NCBI GenBank assembly: GCA_029204225.1
Contig: CM055100.1
Location: 63,557,141 to 63,621,140 of the forward strand
Length of the DNA stretch: 64,000 nt
Direction of reading: 5' to 3'
Source: Diphasiastrum complanatum
Lineage: Eukaryota; Streptophyta; Lycopodiopsida; Lycopodiales; Lycopodiaceae
Part shown: positions 10,001-23,900 of the stretch, in pieces
How positions within the stretch are numbered: position 1 is the first letter of the stretch
Layout of the letters: the number at the start of each line of letters is the position of its first letter
Program-made: the position numbers and the translations under genes
Notes under the pieces: model-generated
Databases searched by the model: none
What the model saw: the letters and a program-made list of their open reading frames with translations, nothing else
What the model was told of the DNA's origin: nothing

Positions 10001-13000
10001 CCGTGCAATGGCAATAGCACTTTGACTATCACTCAAGATAAGAGTGGCTGAGGGCTCGCCAAACTTCATGTCAACAAGTAGTCTTCTCAGCCATAAACAC
10101 TCTGTTGTGGCTGAAAATATCGCTCTATATTCTACCTCACTAGAAGAAGTAGCAACAGTGGGCTGCTTTTTACTTGACCACGAAATTGCAGAATTCTCAT
10201 AGAAAAAGCAATGTCCACTTGCAGAGCGTCTAGTGTCTTGATCTCCACCCCAATCCGAGTCACTAAAACCAACCAAACATGCATCATCACAAGCAGGAAA
10301 AACCAGTCCATGATTTCTTGTTCCTTGAAGATATCGAAAGATCCTCTTCAACGCTTTCCAATGTGATGTCATCGGGGCATGCATGAATTGACTCATGAGT
10401 GAGACACTATAAGAAATGGCCGGTCTTGAATTACATAGGTAAATGAGATAGCCAATAGCTTGACAATATAAAGTAGTGTCAAATGATTCACCATCACCTT
10501 GACTACTTAATTTCAGACCTGTCTCCATAGGTGTAGCAATCGGCTTGCAATCTTCCATCTTGAACCGCTTCAAAATCTGCCCAATGTAGCGTTTTTGAGA
10601 GATGAAAATTCCAGCCCCTTCTTGTACAAATTCAAGACCAAGATAAAAGTGCAATAGGCCTAAATCTGAGGTTTCAAAAACCATACCAAGATCAAGTATT
10701 ACGGCATCAATCTGCTGCTCATTACTTCCCGTAATAATAATATCATCAACATAAAGCAAGATAATGATGATATAATCTAAAGTATGCTTGACATAAAGAG
10801 TAGATTCGCTAGGACTATTAGTAAACCCTCGATCACAAAAGTAGGCATGTATCTTTTGATATCACATCCTCGGAGCTTGCATCAGTCCATAAAGTGCCTT
10901 CTTGAGAAGACAAACTTTATCTTCTTGGCCTTCAACCAAAAAACCAGCAGGTTGTTGAAGGTACACTTCCTCATTGAGATCACCATTGAGGAATGCTGTC
11001 TTTATGTCAAGTTGCCGCAAACGCCAACCAAAGTGGGCAGCCAAAGAGGTTACTACCCTCACGGTAGTCATCTGAGCAGTAGGAGAAAAAGTCTCCTCAT
11101 AATCAATTCCCTTTTGCTGAGCATAGCCTTTGGCAACAAGCCTTGCCTTGTACCTTTCAATGTTACTATCTGCCTGATACTTGATTTTGTATACCCATTT
11201 AGAACCAATTGCCTTCTTCCCATGAGGAAGATCAACAAGAACCCAAATATGGTTTTATGAGATGTAAGAGCAAAATCTGAAAAATCAGCATAGTCCACTG
11301 ATTTTGTAGAGGCACGTGTCTTTCCATCATAAAATGAACTTACTTTGCTGTCCCACAAAGTCGACAACAGCCACTGTGGGACTGTTTTGGGCTGTCCAAC
11401 AACCATGTCTCTTCTTACAATTTGCTGTCCAAGATCCTCTGACACCGCACTTGGCTGTCCAAGATCTTCCAAAACTGGTCCTTGTTGTCCAACAGTTCCT
11501 GCAGGCTGATTATGAGCAACAATGGGCGGTTCTTGATGAACATTAGGCTCTATACTTGATGAGGTGTTGGGCAGGTCGTGGATTGCTGCCCCTTATCTCC
11601 AGCAATAGAAGATGGTACCAAATCTGGAAAAACTTCAACATTCACACTATGTGGGCTGTCCCCCTTCAAGATATGAGTTGATGCCACATCCAATGGATTC
11701 TTTTCATCAAAATGCACATCTCGACTAACAATAATCTTGTTAGTGCTCAAATTGAATAGCCTATAGCCTTTGCTTTCACTACTATAGCCAACAAAAATGC
11801 ATTTAACTCCTTTATCCTCAAGCTTTGTACAAAGTTTATTTGGAACAAAAGCATAAGCCGTACAACAAAAAATGAAAGTGAGAGATTGCAGGCTTCTTTC
11901 CATACCAAACTTCATAAGGAGTTAATACTTCAATGCTTTAGTAGGACAACGATTGCTTATGTATGCTGCCGTTATAACCGCTTCAGCCCAAAACTTGTGA
12001 GGCAGCCCCTTTGCTTTGAGCATGCAACGTGCCATCTCCATAAGTGTGCGATTCTTCCGCTCGGCAACACCATTTTGTTGAGGCATATAGGGAGTTGTCA
12101 TTTGATGTAGAATTCCCTTTTCTCGAAGAAATGCACCGAACGTATTCTTAATGTATTCCCCTCCTCGATCGGTGTGTAGGGTCTTCAAAGAATGCCCAAA
12201 CTGATTTTCCACCATTGCTAGAAAATCTTTGAAACGTTGAAAAACTTCCGATTTAGATAGATCCATGTAAAACGGGAAAAGTCATCAATAAAAGTCACAA
12301 AATAGATGCACTTTCCAATGGATTCGGTCCTCATTGAACCACAAACATTACTATGAACCAAATCAAATTTATCAAGAACCCTTATAGTTCCATCAATTGG
12401 AAAAGGTTTCCTTTGAAACTTTCCGATGATCCACGAGGTGTAGGAGGTGCCAAAGACGGAGGCCTTTCCTCATCACCATTGACCAAATCCCACAGCCCTT
12501 TCGCTATGAGAAGATTCTTCATCATGTAACTCCACAAGGAGTAGTTTGTGCCATCCAACCGATCTTCACTAAACAAAGAACCGATAGCTTCCGATTCTTT
12601 AGCCATTACCTCCAACAAAATTTCAGCTTGTAGTAGATAGGAAAGAGAGCCTTTCCACAACCAAATCTACTCAAAAATTTTCAGCAAACGAAGAGCTGAA
12701 AGTAGGAGCACAAGATGTCTTTCAATCTACAACCAAAGTGCCCAAAAGATAATGGATAGATGGTTGTCTTCCTGCACAAAAAAACCAGCTTCTTGAAAAT
12801 TAGGTTAGCTTCGATTGAAGCCCACACCGAAACCCAATTAGGAAGCCAAATGGTGTGATCAACACACACTCCAATAGGGCTGTTGAAAGCACCCTACTAC
12901 TTGCTGAGAATCTGCAAATTTCCAGCCACAAGTTGACCTAACCCTGAATAGGGTTTGCTGAATTTTGGGAGCCCTCCTACACAAATGCAAACCTGAAAAC

Positions 13001-16000
13001 AAAAACAGCAAGATAAGGAGACACCACAACTAAAAATCAGTAGCAGATTTTTGGGTGCCCTCCTCCAAACAAAACTTGCTGAAAACTGCCCTCCTTCAAC
13101 TTGAAAAGAGACAAAAAAGCTGATCCAAACTCCACTTGAAAAGATCAGCAAGATGCTGAAATTTCACAACAAAAAGCAGAGAAGCTCCTCTTCTGATAGG
13201 GTTTTTGCCAACATTTAAAAAAGAAAAATAGGTCTTGAAAACTGTTTCTGGCTGAGAAGAGCGTTTCAAGACCTATTTTTCTTTCTGAAAACAGTTAAAA
13301 AAGCCAACATTTCAAATGTGTTTAAAATGGGGGAAGTTTGGGAAAAATTTGGAATGTTTTCCAAATGTGTTTGTTTACAACTATGTAGACTATAGCTATT
13401 GTAGGTTGGAGTAGCTCTACTCTTTAAAAATTAGTTGAAACAGAGGTTGTTCAAGTAGTTTGAAATTGTTATTCTCTTGAACTTAGTTGGCTGAAATTTC
13501 ATCTTAATTGGACTTATGTAGTTACTACATAGGCACCCTACTTCGATTTTAATATTTTTCATGGGTTTTGTATTGGGCCAACTGTGGGTTTCATCTCATC
13601 ATCTTCATGTGGGGACATGTTGATTCCGAGGTACTCCCTGGGGAGTTATGATGTGCCAGCTGTGTCCCATGGAGGAGGTTGAGACTAAGGATCATTTCCT
13701 TTTTTGGTGCCCCTTATACTACGAGAATAGAAGATGCTACTATTGCCCTTTTAGAGATCAACCATCCTCTCTACGTTTGATGTTCTCTTACTGTGACAAG
13801 AGGTGCGTTTTTCTTTGCTATGACATGCACCTTGATAGGAGTGATGATGCTACCTCTAGCCAGACGTGGCTCACTCACTTCTTTTCTAGACGACGTTCCT
13901 GTGATGCAAATTCAGACTTTGAGGATGGTTCCTTGGTTCCATTCAAACATTGAGTTTGATGGCATACATTATTCAATAGACCAATTGTTTGACAACAGAG
14001 ATAGCAATTACATTCTTGTCCTAGAGCATTGTCCGCATCATTTCTTTTTTTAGGCCTACTATTTGGTATTGTTGATATCGCTTGATTTAGATGGCAATAG
14101 AATTATATTTTATTACATTGTAGCACTCTTTTGTTATGGTTTAAATTTATCTAGTCAGTCAGTCTTTACTTTACTTTTTAGAGACATTTGAGATGAAATC
14201 GAAGACCTAGCTATGGAGTCTATTAACTTTGATACTAACCATGAAAGCTTGTGAAGCTTAGCTGTGGAAAACACCAAATACAAGAGAATTTGCTGAAGCG
14301 CCTCCCAACACCAAAAGTTGAAGAGAGAATGAGTTGCTATTGAGAGAGGGGAGGGCGAGGTTCCTCCTAATACTCTATATGGTTAGCGCCTCAAGTGCAT
14401 GCATGGAAAGTAGAGGTGGCATCTATGTAATTGAGCTATTTGACCAAGTGGGCCACTTGCACTAACTTTGTGAAGTTACAAATAGGGGGCTCATTTTAAC
14501 AATAAAATGCCGTATGATAAATGTATGACTTACAATAATGTTAGTGGTTAGCCAAATGGGTAATATAGGCATTACTCTTCAACACCACCCTTTGATGGCA
14601 ATTTTGTTTAAGCTAACAGCTAACAATGTTCTGAACTTCTCAAACCTGTATGGTATAATAAAGATATCTATCTGATCATTGGTGTCGTAGTGCGCTAGCT
14701 CAATCTTGCCACTGTGCACTTTCTCTCGTATAAGGTGCTAGTCCACCTCTATATGTTACATCGTTGCATGGTAGATTGGATTTTTCAAAAGCTGAATACA
14801 ACCTTGGTTGTTGTGATGTAGCAATGTAAGTCCTTTTTGAGTAATTTGCAGATTACTAGGTAGACGTTGTAACCAAATAGCTTCACCGGTAGTCCTTGCA
14901 GTAACCCTATATTCAACTAAACAATATTGGGCTGTACCAATCTCTAATCATCTTTATCACTTGCCCAATTTAAATCTAAATAACCATCTAGCTAAAGATC
15001 ACCAGCATTAGTATAGCCCGTAGGTTATTGTCCCTATCACATAGCGTAGGATTTGCTTGGCTGCCTTTGAATGTGATTCAATAGGTGTACTCATAAGTTG
15101 GCTCGCGAACCCAATCATTTATGCAGTATTTGGTTGGCAGTTGTAAAGTAAGGTAAATCAGAATTTTTAATAATTGGCGATAGAAAGTCTCATCTGCAAA
15201 TGGAGGACCATCATCTTTTGATGGCTTGTTACTTGCGTCCATTGGCGTGCTAGTCGGTTTGCTATTTTGCATGTTGAATTTTTTCAATATTTTTTGTGCA
15301 TTCTTTGCTTAAGAGATAAAAAGACAATGCTTCCCTCTCCAAACTTTAACTCCTAGGCAAATAGTGCATCAAACCTAAATCTTGCATCTCAAAATCTGAA
15401 GGAAGATTTTTCTTAACACAAGCAATCATTTTCTTGTTGCTTCCTGTAATGACCAAGTCATCTACATAGAGCACAACAGCAACAATGTAAATACCTTCTT
15501 TGAAGACAAACAAATTGTAGTAAGACTCCTTGCTTTGCAAAGTGCTGATCAATTTGGCTATAAGAGCCCTTGGCACCTTTTTGAGTTTCCATACAAGGCT
15601 TTTCTAAGCTTGCAAATTAGATGTTCTTTGCCGTGATCCCAAAACCTTGCAGCTGCTCAATGTCTGTTGTGGTTCTCCACTAGAGATTTCCACTGTCTGA
15701 AGTATTTAAATGCTTGGAATTTTCGTCTAAGGAAATCGACCCATGTCGTTCATGAGAAACGATCTACGAAAGTCATAAATTAACCTTGCCCCCTCTTTTG
15801 TAGATTTGGTTTGCATGGGACTGCACAAATCTGAATGCATAAGCTCAAGAATACCCTTGCCCAAGTAGCTTTTTCCTTTGGAAAATTTTGCCTTTGTTGT
15901 TTCCCTAGCAGTTACAAGCTAAGATTCACTAGCTATGCTAGAAAGTAGGACGGGCTAGAAAGCAGGAAGAGAGAATGCTTAAGGAGGCTAAAGAGGAGCA

Positions 16001-17858
16001 ATCATCATAAACTGAATAAAGGAATACAATGTTGCCCTATATATATCCTCTCCCTGAATCAAATAGAGGATTAAAAAAAGGGAGGGAATAGGATTTGGAG
16101 GGAAAATAGTCCGCTCTCCCAATAGGAGGACCCCCACTCCAAATCAACATGACCAAGTCCTAAAAATATGACCAAATAGGGCCCAAGGTCAGTATATGAA
16201 TAAAAAGGGCCCTTAGGCCTGCTTATGCATAATAACGAATAAAAGAATGGACGCGTTAGCAAGCATAATGACTATCTAAAACAATAATGTAAGCATGCTA
16301 AATACTCAAAAATCACGAACTAATGGAAATATTGATGGAGAGGACATAAGTCGTCACAACAGATACCCCAAAAGTATCATAATTGTGTAAAGCAGGTACT
16401 AAGCAAATACTACAACAAAACAAAAAAAAGAATAGTCATAGCTAGCCGAATCATGAAGTAGAGGGAACATCTACAATGACATCTGTAGTAGAGGAGAGAA
16501 CTAAAGCCATGAGGGCTCGAGCCTGATTTGCCAATAATGGTGTATGATAAAAGACATGAATAGGCTCCCAAGTGGCCTCCTCAAGAGGACGACCATCCCA
16601 CTATACTAAAAACTGAAACTGCCTACGACGTCGACTATGCTGAAGGCGAACCTGATGGATGGCAACTGGCAAAAAAAGGAACAGCTCTAGCTCTGTAGGA
16701 AATGTGAGATCGCGAGGAGCATCATCCTCAATGGCAGCTCGTAAAAGGCTAACATGAAATATATCACAGGCTTGTGCAGAATCAGGCAACTGTAATCGGT
16801 ATGTAACAGGGCTGAGGCGATCCAAGATACAGTAAGACCCATAATAGCGTGGTGCAAGCTTCTCAGTAGAAGCGTGACCCTGAACAAAGCGTAACCGGAG
16901 GTAAACCGTATCACTAACCTGAAACTCAACATGACGACGATGACAATCAATAGAAGTCTGATAGCGCTGCTGAACATGTTGTAAGTGAGTAGTAGCCCTA
17001 GCAATAAGCTTGTGAGCACCGGATAAAAAAGAGGCAATGGTAACTGGTGTATCATCAGGAGGAAGAGGCACCCTTGGCAAAAGTGGAGCATACCCATGAG
17101 CCCTTGGATGGAGTAGTAGGAGCAGCAACTGATGTACTCTGAATGATAAGAAGAGCTGCACCCTGAGCCTTTGGCAGGCTACGCGTAAACTGCTTCTCGG
17201 CAACCAACTGATAGTCACCCTGGGAATCAATACCAGAAAGTAAATGACGTTGACCAGCATGTGTAAAAGACAGTGTCTGCTAAGAAAGATCCACAACAAC
17301 AGTACCAAGTGAAGAAAACCAATCTGCACCAAGAATAATGTCATAGTGCTCCAGAGAAGTCACCAATGCTATAGTCCAAGCCCTGAAACATCTGAGAGCT
17401 GATAAAAAAATGTGAGCTAGCAACCTTGACACTGAGAGACTGTGTAGCAGAAATAGGTGTAGCATGAATCCTGGTGGAAATGTAACTGCTAATAAACATC
17501 ACGATCCACGGTTGATGGATTGTACATTGATTTTGGAGCCTCGAAGCATATTACACCTGATAGACATTGGTTCAATACCTATGTGGAGGATGATGGCCAG
17601 TCTTTGAAGACAATTCCACACGTGAACTAAGGGGCAAAGGCACAGTTCCTTTAAAGCTATCATCAAGTGAGTTCAAGGTATGTGTTGATGAGTTCAAAGA
17701 GCTTTGCAATGCATGTGGGGTAGAGAGACAATTTGTTGGTCCACATACATCGCGCTAAGTGGAAAAACAAGTCTCATCGAGTGTGCAAGGAGCATGCACA
17801 AGGTGAAAGTTTTGCCAAATTCCTTACAGGCAAAAGTAGTAGCAGCTGCTGCCTTTCT

Positions 17859-17915
<57 letters not shown>

Positions 17916-20900
17916 ACACACACACACCTTTTGAACTGTCCCATTTTATGAGTTTTTGTTTTGTTGCTATCGGCAGCTGTTTATTTACATTCACAAATTT
18001 GATTGATGAGATCATATGTTATTGCAGCTCTTTGGTGAGAGAAGGATTATTTGATATCGTTACCACTACCCTTCAAAGTAGTGATGAAAGTCTTCCTCTC
18101 AGCGGGTACTTCTCATTTGCTCTTATTATTCAAATACAACTGCTTGCATTGCTGAAACTTGATAGTACACCTTGATAGAGGTGTTGCCTTCTTACACAGT
18201 CTCTTACATAGCAATGCTTATGAAAGTTGTTTGTTTTGCGACATAGGAGTGACATTCTGATCGTGATTTCGAATCATGACCCTTTTTTATTACGTACATT
18301 CTTGGTCCAACAACAAGGCCATACAATGTTCAGTCTCCTGGTATGAAATATGTCTCTCTAAACTTACACAGCTTTCAATTGTAGATCTAGTCATTCAACA
18401 GATTTTGTAATTTTATTGTTTGCTGAATTGTAATTGTGTTGTGGCATCAATCAAAGTGTCTTGGCTTCATCTTCAGGTTACGGGTATTTTAACGCCTGGT
18501 GATGGAGGTCTGCAAGCGCAACTGCTCGAGATTATGCGCATGCTATTGGACTCGGATACCATGGAACGGGTACGTCTCGTTATGAGCTATTTGTGGCAGT
18601 AATTTTATGATTTTAAGTAGTTGAGACGGTGAGATCTCTATTTTGTCATAATTGATCCGTAATCACGTACTTAGGTTATATTTTATACTTGAAATGTAGA
18701 TCAATCTTCGACAAAATCTGGGAAAGCACGCCTTTTAACCTTTCAATGTCATGACTAGCTGCCGTACAAAAATTACTGTACCTGTAAGTTTTCTTGATGC
18801 AGCTTAGATACAGTCTCTGGCTTAGTATGTCCTCCAATAAGTGGTGAATTGATTAGGACGTCCTTTCTTCTCCTTGTGATCAGGAGTTGGAATTCCATCT
18901 CTGGTTCAGTAGTAGCTGTCACAGTCTCTGGCTCAGTATTAGTTGCACAATCTCTGGCTCAATACTAGTTTTCACAGGGATGTATTGTATAAATTGACAC
19001 AAGGGGCAGGTTTGTATTTTTCTGTGATCTTCTAGAGTATGCCGGGAATGGTTTGTTGATACTGGATGCAGGATGGAATGGAGATCCTTTCCTTCATCAT
19101 GACTGAGCCCCTTGTACATATCACCTGCACCTGCTATAAGGCACTGAAGAAGTTAGTCTGGTTGTCATAACATTTGGTCCATGCTATGCATGACGAAGTT
19201 AGTGGTCTAAGACTTTGTGGGTGGACTTTGGATGCCATAGGGTTGAAGAAATGCAAGTCTCCCTTAGACATAACAGGGATATAGCCTTTCAAACCTCATC
19301 ATGAATTGAAAAGGCAATGTATATTAAGAACGAAGTATGTACAAAGTTTAACTACAGAGTGAGTCTACAAGATGAAAGAATTTATGAACTTGTAGTGTCT
19401 TGCTATCATACTTTTCTATTTGAAAACTTGCCACCATAGGCCAGAAAACTACAAGAATGTAAAGTATTTCTTTGAGGTAGGTAGGTGAATTGGATGTAGA
19501 TCATATTTCCAGATGTCTACTTATAGACATTTATGTTCATGGACATTAGAAAAAGGTGAACTTCTGACCTGATGTACAGATTATTATCCCTATGCAGGAA
19601 AGAGAAAATTAATTAACTCTTCAATATAGGTTCGATACACCCTTAAATAAAGATGTAGGCATTCTCATCATTTTTCTAAGTTATTATTGCTCATTTGTTA
19701 GTCATTATATCAGATTATCATTTTAAAATATATCTTAACAGCGTTCTTCTTGCTGCTGCAATGTTAATCAGAATAAGAAGCAAGAAAGCATCTCTAAAAA
19801 GATGTATGATTAAATTTTGCGGTTTTGCTTGTGAACAGCAGCAAACAGATAAAAGCACATTTTTGGAAATCTTTTATGAAAAGTACATGGATCAACTCGT
19901 CGAAGTTTTTACTACTGCGTGCCCTTCAAAAGGGACTGCAGAGGGTCCTCAGCAAATGTTAACATCTTTGCAATCAGGGAAAAAGACATCGGTGGTTTCA
20001 CCTGAGATCTTGGGCCATCTTTGTGAGCTAATATGCTTCTGTGTGAAGCACCATGGCTTTCGGATAAAGTAATTCTTTTTTTTCCCAATTCATGAGCTCA
20101 CATCATTTAGCATCAGTTCATTATGATAATTTGATGTGGTTGTAAGACTTTTTTTTTCATTGGTCATCAACCTCTTCCTATGTTGTCTTTTTTTGAAGAG
20201 GTGATGTTGGCTACCTTAAGTTTTCTTATGTAGAGGTGACGTAGGTGCAGCAAACTTATATTTTTTATTCTTCATGTTAGTTCTTTATTTCATTTCAGCG
20301 TGCAGTGCTGACATGAGTTTATCTGCTGTAGATACTATGTTATTCGAAACAATCTAGTGGAGAAGATTTTACGTTTGACACGTAGAAAGGAGAAGTACCT
20401 TGTTGTGGCTGCTGTTCGGTTCCTCAGAGCATGTGTGGGACTAAAGGTTGTTGTAGCATGATATGCTTTTTAGAATTGAGAGGATTCACATCTGTCTTTT
20501 TGCTAAAGAGGCTATAATATTCCATGATGGAGGATCAAATGGCTTCCATTATTTTGTTTTTTATTGTGGAATGATTTATAATTGCACGTGTAGCGTGAAA
20601 CTTATCAGCTTAGCGGATTTCTCTCTTAATGAGAGATCAATTCGCCAATAGTTACTAATTGCATTATTTAGATAAAGAGCAAATGTTTTCCAGCTGAACA
20701 TTCTATTTGACATTCTTGTGAAAGCGTGTTTCTATTGGCTTATTGTGATTGGTACAATACTGTCACCATCCTCTGAAATGTAGTCAACTTAGGTTAGGTT
20801 CTCTTCACTGCTGGTTGTTTTTCATTTGATGCAAAACAAGTTTAGGATACGATTAGCTTGTGCTTCCTTGCCCATCCTGGAATTTCAACCCAATAGTTAA

Positions 20901-23900
20901 TTTTTGCATATCAATGTAACCCAATGTATGACGGTGGGTCCTATGCATAGTTCTTGGACAATTTCAATCATGTATCCCCTACAAGAAAGAGCAATGAGCC
21001 TCCCACAAGACTCGAGAGTAATCCAAAATAGAAGCCACTGAATGAATGAAACTACTCATACTTATATTACCGAACATTGACTTGTTGAGCAAGTTAGTTC
21101 AAGTCTAGTATGCACCCCTTATAGTATGCCTAATGCCATATGCATCATAAAGAACAAAGAAGCCCCTTAAAAATCAATAATGGGCTGCAAAGTAAACGAG
21201 TGGGTAATGTGCTAATATTTCCAATACCATTGGCAATGTGATATTGCCATAGACACAAAAATGTGCATAAAATATTTTGGATGCCCCATGAGAAGAGAAT
21301 GGTCCCAAATGTCCATAAGTCCACAAAGAGAATGGTTCAAGTGACTGCACAATATGAGATAATCATATTAAGGGCCTGATCACCCCTTTGATTCTTTACC
21401 CATGGTATGGTAGTCTCAAAAGCCTTGCTACAGGTTATGATGGCTTCAATAATCCTTGCCAAAGAAATGGTATGTTATAAAAATCACTAGGGAAAATCCA
21501 CTTCATGGGGTAGAATTGGCACAACTTGAATAATAAATCAGAACCTTACGCAAGCTAAGGATGGGACCTGCATGCTTGGGAATGTGACAAGCGTCAAGGT
21601 TACAATACCACATGCATGCATGCCTGCAAAGACTAGTAGAGTATTCTTGAGTTGCTTGGTGAATTGTCGCACTCCACCCTCTGTGGTTTCCTGATTCGGC
21701 GTATCGAGGACCTAAATTCGGTTCAAAACAGTTTCAAGACGGCAAATCAATTTTGAGGTGGTAGTTTCCTGAAGTTTCGTAGGGTCCTATTGTGGTGGAG
21801 AGCATTCGGCACCTGGGGTCATTCATGTGAACAACTCTCGACAACCTGGGATCATTCATGTGAACATCTTAATTCAAAGGCCAGAATCTTTCTTTTCTAG
21901 TTTGAAAAGGTAGATCACATCACATTCAGCTGAAAAATAGAGGAAATGACTAAAACTTGAAGGAAATGATAATCATCCACATTTGACACCACATAGAGGG
22001 GCCTCCTCATGGTTAGATAATCTTTAATTATGCAATCAATCACCAACCAATGTTGTTCATATTGTTGAGTTTTGACAAAGGACTCAATTGCCTTCTCTTT
22101 CAACTATTTTCTTCCAAGCTAGTAAGACATTATTTGTGACATGCAAATAGATCCCTTCTATTATTCGGATGTCTTCTTGATTTTAGAATGCAAATTTCCA
22201 ACGTGCAATACCGAACTCCATGCATGCAAGAGACAGAACGTAAAAACAGCAAATATTTTCCACCAAAAATGGGAATTTTCTCCTACCACACTTTCTTCTT
22301 CGAATTTACTATTTATGGCCGTTGCATGCAATGATAAGTAGATTGTATGTAGTTGACTATACTTTTCTCCAATTCCAGAACTTCAAAGTTCTCTTAATTT
22401 TCAGGAGATTTGGGCGCCTTTAATTTTATGTAAGTACCTCAAGCATGTTCGCACTGTCTTCACCTTGCAATTCAAACATATGTTCTGTAACTATATCCTT
22501 TAATCTCAATTCTGTCATTTTATTTCTCACCTAGTATGGTACGTGTTGAGCTTCAACAAGGGGCTCCATGTGTAGATCAAGCACCATTGACAGAGACTCA
22601 TTTACTAGACCAATTTTAATTGGGAATGGTTTGACTTATTTGCAATTTTTGAAGCAGCACTTTTCCAATTTGAAGATAACCTATTTTGCAGTTTTATGAA
22701 AACAAGCATGCAGATTTACTGATCACTAGGATTTCTGAATTAGCATCTTCTTATGGATTTTAAATTAAAAAGTACCTTTTAAAGTACGATAGGCCGTAAA
22801 TGAAAACTCTGTTGGATGAATGCTTGATCATACAAATCAACAATTATTATACTTTCTAGTTAGCTCTTAGATTTTTGTGCAATTAAAATAAGCATAAGGT
22901 TTCTGTATAATTTGGTATAAAAATGAAGCTGCAGCAGAGAAAGAGTCCACACAGAGTGTTTTACATTGAAACCGGTGGTTATTTTGTGCCTGCAGCATGA
23001 GTTCTATTATCGGTACCTTGTCAAACATAATCTGTTTGAGCCTGTAATCCAGGCATTTTTAGCAAATGGGAGTCGCTACAACCTTTTGAATTCAGCTGTA
23101 TTGGAGCTCATAGAGTTTATTTGCAAAGTACGTATATATACATATTTTTATTCTGCATGTTTTTAGTGTCAGCTATTATCAATTGTGAATGTATTTTTTT
23201 ATTGGCAGTTGCATTTTTTCTTGTTGACATTTTACCAAATGTTAATCTATCTGGCTCTAAAGGCTAAGATCAGGAACTTTTGATGTCGTTAGGGTACCTC
23301 AAAGTTTGTTTATGCAATCAATTTTTCTGAATGAGTTTCATTTTGGTAGTTCCGGTAGATTAGTGACTGCAAGGTATCAAGAATAGATGACCGTGCAGGC
23401 CTTCCTCAAGGGGGATCCTGCCAAGCTGAGTGCTCCAATAAAAACTCATCAAACCATAAATTATATAAGCTACCAAATGCAGATCCGCCAAGAGCATTTA
23501 GTCTTGTTTTAGGGATGGGAGCCATAGCGACCAAGGAATGGGAACAGGAACAGGGACAATGAATGAAAATGTTACTGAGATGGAAATTTGTCTTTAAGCT
23601 ACTTCTAGGAGCAACTTCTATGTCCACTCTAGATCAAATGAGAATGTGTCCATAGATCTATCACCATGAATTACTTCACCCTATCTAGACAATCTATCAC
23701 ATCATCTACCAGGTAATGGATATTTGCTCTGCATAGTTAATCCATCTAGATGCTTGTAATCTATGTGTATGTGCATAATTTTGTCATGGCACTCTAGTAA
23801 GAGAGCTATGTGCATAATTTTGTCCTGGCGTTCTAAGTAAAAGAGCTAGCGTACCACAAGGTGACTCATATGGGTTCATTCCACTTTTCTTCATCTTGGT

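Larger units (their letters stand above)
7084..18027 (+). other. 10,944-bp PP4R3 intron filled with retroelements
   Basis: Bounded by GTGAGT at 7084 and TTGCAG at 18027. It contains a tRNA-bearing miniature LTR element, two copia elements, a LINE tail, a deleted Ty3 element and a copia scrap, all described separately. Flanking codons join cleanly (split AGC serine), so the insertions appear tolerated. Confidence 0.8.
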
